A DNA stretch of 16,994 nucleotides, from NCBI GenBank assembly GCA_964392615.1, contig CAYMRB010000208.1:1-16994 (forward strand), written 5' to 3'. The notes below the pieces were generated by a model. That model did no database searches. It was not told the origin of the DNA and saw nothing but the letters and a program-made list of their open reading frames with translations. Both the position numbers and the translations under genes were made by a program. Of the stretch, positions 13,326-16,994 are shown one piece after another. Source of the stretch: CAYMRB01 sp964392615. Its GTDB lineage: Bacteria; Planctomycetota; UBA8108. Numbering within the stretch: the first letter of the stretch is position 1; each line of letters begins with the position of its first letter.

Positions 13326-16180
13326 CGGCGACCGAACCGCGCGACGCGCTGCCAGTCGACATCGAGCGCGACTCGCCGATCGGCCGCTGGGCGCTTCTCG
13401 TCATCGCTATCGCGGCGATCGTGCCGTATCTGCGCGTGCTCGATGCACCGTTCGTGTTCGACGACATCAAGCTCGTGCGCGACAACGAGCTTCTGCGCGT
13501 CGAGGGCGAGGGGACGTTCGACCGCGTGCTCGCGAGCTTCAACGTGCTGTCGCGCGAGTTCGACGAGCGCGACGTGCGCGAGAACTACCGGCCGCTGCGT
13601 TTCCTGTCGTACCTCGTCGACTATCGACTGTCGCGCTGGTGGTACGGCGACGAGTTCTCGTCGGAGAAGCCACCGGCCGCGTTCTTTCACCTGCAGAACA
13701 TCCTCTGGCATGCGCTGAACGCGGTGCTCGTGTGCTTGATCGGACGGCGGCTGCTCGGATCGGAGTTCGGCGGGCTCTTCCTGGGGCTCGTGTTCGCGCT
13801 GCACCCGATCGCGACGGAGGCGGTGACGTATGTCTCCGGGCGGCGCGATGTGCTGTCGACGTTCTGCTTCCTCGGCGCGCTGGCGCTCTATCTGCGGTAC
13901 GGGGCGCGCGAGCGGCTCGGCGTCATGGCGCTCGTCGGCGCGCCGTGCCTCCTGGCGCTGGGCTTCCTGTCGAAGGAGATGGTCGCGACGCTGCCGGCGC
14001 TGTTGCTTCTCATCGAGATCGTCCGCCGGCCGCGGATCGAGATCTGCCGCATCGCGTGTCACTTCCTTCTGTGGGGCGTCACGGCCTGGTTCATCTACGC
14101 CACGCTCGCCAATGAGGGGCTCGTCGCGACGCCGGTCGCGAAGGGGGCCGAGAACGTCGCTCTGACCGCGCCGCGCCTTGTCGCGCGCTACTGCGGCCTG
14201 CTCGTCGCGCCGTTCTCTCAGTCCCTCGACTACTCGTTCGATGTCATTCCCGTGACGCGGGGCCTGTTCGCGCCGTGGACGACGGCGGCGTCGCTCGCCG
14301 GAGTCGTCGCGGCTCTCGGTGTCAGCATCTGGGCGTTCGTCAAGCGTCGCGGGCTCGTCGTCGTCGGCGTTCTGTGGTTTCTCGGCACGTTGGCGCCCGT
14401 TCTGCAGATCGTGCCGATTCCGGAGCGCTTCGCCGAACGCTTCGTCTACCTCCCGGCTCTGGGCGTGTTCCTGCTCGTGGCTGCGCTGCTCGTGCGCGTG
14501 CGGCGATTCGAGCCGGTCCTCGGCTGGGCTGTCGCTGTAGTGCTGACGTTGGTGCTGTTCGGTCTGTCGACGAGTCGCAACGGCGACTGGCAGACGCGCG
14601 TCGCGCTGTGGCGATCGGCGGTGGATGCGCAGCCGCGCTGTGCACGGGCGTGGTCGGGCTACGGCGAGGCGCTGCAGATGGAGGGAGCGTATCGCGACGC
14701 GGAGGCCGCGTACTCGCACGCTCTCGACATCTGGGCCGAGGAGGCCGACCCGCCGCCGCTGCGCGTCGGTCACGCGCTGCGTGCGCGGACGGCGCGCGGC
14801 GCGGTGCGCTTCGTGATCGACGAGCTCGAGGGGGCGGAGAAGGACTTCGCCGCGGTGCTCGCGTCGACCGATTCCGACGGCACGGTCATCGCGGAGTCGC
14901 CGAGTTACGCGCGCGTGCGGTTCGACTACGCGGGTGTGCTGCTGAAGCAGGGCCGGCTGGCCGACGCCGAACGCGAGTATCGCACGGTTATCCGCGTCGG
15001 TGGTCCGGCGGGCGCCGTGTCGAGTGCGTGGCTTCAGATCGCGCAGATGGCCCTCGCGACGAAGGACGTCGAGAAGGCGATCGAGTACTACCGTGAGTCC
15101 GTCGCTGCCATGGAGCCCGACGAGCGCGGTGCGGTGCTCGTCCTGTTGTCGCTCGCGGACCTGCTCGAGGAGGAGAAGGACCACGACGCGGCCTGGGAGG
15201 TGCTCGAGGATGCGTTGCGGCGCGACCCGAACAGGGATGAACGCGTCGGCATCCTGCTGCGCATGGCGCGGGTCCTCGACAAGCAGGGGCAGCTGGATTC
15301 GTGCGTCGAGCACCTCGAGCGCGCGCTCGACATCGACGACGACAACATTCACGTGCTCGTGACGCTCGGCGGCATCGAGATGAACCGCGAACGGTACGAG
15401 CGCGCCGAGGCCGCGTACCGTCACGTGCTTCGCATGCAGCCCCGCAACCGGCAAGCGCTGCAGGGGCTGAACCAGCTGCGCATGCGACGCGATGTCGAAC
15501 GGCAGGGCGACGCGGCCGACGACGTCGAAAAAGAGCTGCGCGGTCGGATCGCCGGAGCGGAGAAGAACCTCGAGGCCGGCAAGCTGATCCTGGCGCGCAA
15601 GGCGTATGACGAGGTGCTGCGGCTGGCGGGCCAGGTCGGCAAGAGGCGGCTGGTCGTCGAGGCGTACTGGGGCATCGCGCGAGCGGAGTCTCTTCTCGGC
15701 CAAGACGCGGGCGCGCAGCGCGCGCTCGAGCAGGCGCTGCGTCTCGAGGAGGCGCGGTGGGAGAGCTGGCGGCGGCTCGGCGATCTCGAGCTCGGTCGGC
15801 TCGGACGACCCGACGCGGCGCTCGAGAGCTACCACAAGTACCTCGCGCTGCTGCCTGCCGACGAGAAGGCCGATCCTCGCGTCTACGTCAACCTGGCGCA
15901 GCTCGTCGTGAAGGCCGATCCGCGCGAGGCGCTGTCGCATTACGAGAGCGCCATGAAGCTCGGCGCGCGCGAGGTGCTCGGCGCACGCGTCTGGGACGTC
16001 GAGCGACGCATCGGCTTGTTGCGAGCGGAGCTCGGCCAATGGCAACAGGCGTTCGACGTGCTGAGCCGCTGGGTGCTCGAGGCGCCGGAGGAGGTCACCG
16101 ATGACGTCCAGCGCGAGTCCGTGCGGCGTTTCCTCGACAGGGAGGTCGTTCCGCACCTGCTGAAGAGCGGCGACTCATGA
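13322..16180 (+). CDS. TMTC-like multi-spanning GT-C protein with long C-terminal TPR domain
   Basis: This encodes 952 residues from ATG 13322, overlapping the methyltransferase stop as ATGA. Residues 1-420 hold about ten hydrophobic segments. After the first helix (23-40) comes PFVFDD with the acidic pair Asp47/Asp48, the position of the catalytic acidic motif in GT-C enzymes. Then come LHPIATEAVTYVSGRRDVLSTFCFLGALALYLR and a helix followed by LSKEM, patterns shared by TMTC/DUF1736 and related bacterial TPR membrane proteins. From about 425 to the end there are many TPR units (YRDAEAAYSHAL, GRLADAEREYRTVI, KDVEKAIEYYRESV, YERAEAAYRHVLRMQP). Human TMTC1-4 are O-mannosyltransferases using dolichol-phosphate-mannose. 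By analogy this protein may glycosylate exported proteins on the periplasmic side, with TPRs binding substrate, and use the lipid-linked sugar made by the GT2. Activity and sugar are inferred. Confidence 0.82.
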   Translation: MTATEPRDALPVDIERDSPIGRWALLVIAIAAIVPYLRVLDAPFVFDDIKLVRDNELLRVEGEGTFDRVLASFNVLSREFDERDVRENYRPLRFLSYLVDYRLSRWWYGDEFSSEKPPAAFFHLQNILWHALNAVLVCLIGRRLLGSEFGGLFLGLVFALHPIATEAVTYVSGRRDVLSTFCFLGALALYLRYGARERLGVMALVGAPCLLALGFLSKEMVATLPALLLLIEIVRRPRIEICRIACHFLLWGVTAWFIYATLANEGLVATPVAKGAENVALTAPRLVARYCGLLVAPFSQSLDYSFDVIPVTRGLFAPWTTAASLAGVVAALGVSIWAFVKRRGLVVVGVLWFLGTLAPVLQIVPIPERFAERFVYLPALGVFLLVAALLVRVRRFEPVLGWAVAVVLTLVLFGLSTSRNGDWQTRVALWRSAVDAQPRCARAWSGYGEALQMEGAYRDAEAAYSHALDIWAEEADPPPLRVGHALRARTARGAVRFVIDELEGAEKDFAAVLASTDSDGTVIAESPSYARVRFDYAGVLLKQGRLADAEREYRTVIRVGGPAGAVSSAWLQIAQMALATKDVEKAIEYYRESVAAMEPDERGAVLVLLSLADLLEEEKDHDAAWEVLEDALRRDPNRDERVGILLRMARVLDKQGQLDSCVEHLERALDIDDDNIHVLVTLGGIEMNRERYERAEAAYRHVLRMQPRNRQALQGLNQLRMRRDVERQGDAADDVEKELRGRIAGAEKNLEAGKLILARKAYDEVLRLAGQVGKRRLVVEAYWGIARAESLLGQDAGAQRALEQALRLEEARWESWRRLGDLELGRLGRPDAALESYHKYLALLPADEKADPRVYVNLAQLVVKADPREALSHYESAMKLGAREVLGARVWDVERRIGLLRAELGQWQQAFDVLSRWVLEAPEEVTDDVQRESVRRFLDREVVPHLLKSGDS

Positions 16181-16947
16181 GACGGCCTCGCGTGTGGATT
16201 CCGGGCGCGCGACCGAACGGGCTCTACGCGCTGGGCGACGACGAAGCGCACCACGCGGTGCGCGTGTTGCGTCGCCGCGCAGGCGACGAGGTGGTCGTTG
16301 TCGCGGGCAGCGGCGTGTTGTTGCTCGGTCGCATCGAGTCGACCGGCGACACGGACGACGGGACGCCACGGGTGACCGTGCGCACCGAAGAGGCGCTGGC
16401 GCCGGCGCCTGACGTTCTCGTGCCGTGGAGCATTGCCGTTGCGCCGGTGAAGGATCGGCGCTTCGACGACGCGGTCCGCATGGCGTCGGAGCTCGGGCTC
16501 GAGGGCTTGCTGCCGGTCATCACCGAGCGCTGCGAGGTGCGTCCCTCGCGGTCGCGTGGCGGTAGCGGCTCCACCTCCGGCAAAGAGGCGCGCTGGCGGC
16601 GCGTCGCAACGGAGTCGGCGAAGCAGTGTGGACGCAGCCCGGCGCTCGCGATCGGCGCGACGACCGATCTAGCCGCACTGCTCGAGGAGGAGCGGGGGGG
16701 CGATCGCACGCTGTGGGTCGCGCACCCGTCGGACGCGGCGCCGCCCGGACTGCCAGCGGAGTTCGTCGGCGCAGACGCGCGAGCGCTCTTCCTCGTCGGT
16801 CCCGAGGGCGGCTTTGCCCCGCGCGAGATCGAGGCCATCGAGACCGCGGGCGGCCGCGCGATCGCGCTTCCGACACCCGTGTTGCGCACGCCGACCGCGG
16901 TCGCGCTCATCGCCGCACTCGGAGTCTTCGCGCGAGTGGGGCAGTGA
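16177..16947 (+). CDS. rsmE: 16S rRNA (uracil-1498-N3)-methyltransferase RsmE
   Basis: This encodes 256 residues, close to the usual 240-250, coupled by ATGA to the preceding gene. The N-terminal PUA-like domain has EAHHAVRVLRRRAGDEVVV. The SPOUT catalytic domain has APVKDRRFDDAVRMASELGLEGLLPV, ERCEVRP, RWRRVATESAKQCGRSP, FLVGPEGGFAPREIEAIE and LPTPVLRTPTAVALIAALG, the last two forming the SAM-binding trefoil knot. RsmE methylates N3 of U1498 in the decoding region of 16S rRNA. The motif usually written LRTETA reads LRTPTA here, a Pro for the highly conserved Glu. Its presence at the end of a glycosylation-type operon is probably a housekeeping gene riding along. Family identification is secure. 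Confidence 0.94.
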   Translation: MRRPRVWIPGARPNGLYALGDDEAHHAVRVLRRRAGDEVVVVAGSGVLLLGRIESTGDTDDGTPRVTVRTEEALAPAPDVLVPWSIAVAPVKDRRFDDAVRMASELGLEGLLPVITERCEVRPSRSRGGSGSTSGKEARWRRVATESAKQCGRSPALAIGATTDLAALLEEERGGDRTLWVAHPSDAAPPGLPAEFVGADARALFLVGPEGGFAPREIEAIETAGGRAIALPTPVLRTPTAVALIAALGVFARVGQ

Positions 16948-16974
16948 CGGAGTCGGATCGGAGTCGGAGTCGGC
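16948..16974 (+). repeat. Hexanucleotide tract, GGAGTC type, after rsmE (merges into GGC run)
   Basis: Immediately after the rsmE stop the sequence reads cggagtcggatcggagtcgg, then agtcgg, and passes into (cgg)n and ggcgcgggcgggg up to the window end (16994). This is the reverse complement of the tccgactccgac tract inside the GT4 gene, so the same short repeat occurs twice about 5 kb apart. No gene is visible in these last 47 bases. Confidence 0.75.
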
Positions 16975-16994
16975 GGCGGCGGCGCGGGCGGGGG

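Noticed and set aside
13112..16156. 1014-codon open frame on the minus strand opposite the TMTC-like gene
   Set aside because: It is a shadow of the + strand gene, with no membrane segments or known motifs and an Arg/Asp/Leu-rich composition typical of antisense GC-rich frames.

Overview
This is a high-GC window (about two thirds G+C by eye) from a diderm bacterium. All recognisable genes lie on the + strand. An ExbB with its own N-terminal signal sequence, repeated ExbD genes, large exported TPR proteins and secretins would suit Planctomycetota, with Myxococcota or a similar metagenomic lineage as alternatives. This placement is inference: no rRNA or other phylogenetic marker is present.

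Region 1 (1-9483) is an envelope cluster: the 3' end of a secretin gene (to 347), a strong stem-loop (359-411), two exported TPR-type proteins (442-3345, 3347-4366), one ExbB/TolQ-type proton-channel protein (4498-5271), two different ExbD/TolR-type proteins (5326-5862, 5866-6444) and a second, complete secretin (6554-9415). The complete secretin has a lipoprotein-type signal and a long TPR/coiled-coil N-terminal half. The region closes with a clear intrinsic terminator (9439-9483). No TonB or TonB-dependent receptor gene is present. The layout suggests a proton-motive-force motor working on periplasmic TPR scaffolds and outer-membrane secretins. That proposal is the most interesting functional idea in the window, and it is an inference from gene order and domains.

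Region 2 (9555-16947) is a tightly packed six-gene run: a HAD phosphatase, a GtrB/DPM1-like family 2 glycosyltransferase, a family 4 glycosyltransferase, a SAM methyltransferase, a TMTC-like multi-spanning membrane protein with a long TPR tail, and the 16S rRNA methyltransferase RsmE. Each of the five junctions is a 4-base start/stop overlap (ATGA or GTGA), so translational coupling is likely. A polyprenyl-phosphate-sugar synthase beside a TMTC-like GT-C protein suggests glycosylation of exported proteins, possibly O-mannosylation.

The family 4 glycosyltransferase carries an in-frame insertion of about 74 residues. It consists of a Ser-Asp/Glu-coding hexanucleotide repeat (11935-12012) followed by a 105-base imperfect palindrome of the CACCACAGAG type (12025-12129). 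The same hexanucleotide recurs on the other strand at the end of the window (16948-16974), suggesting dispersed repeats in this genome. No tRNA, rRNA, CRISPR array or transposase was seen, and no stretch over 300 bases lacks a gene.
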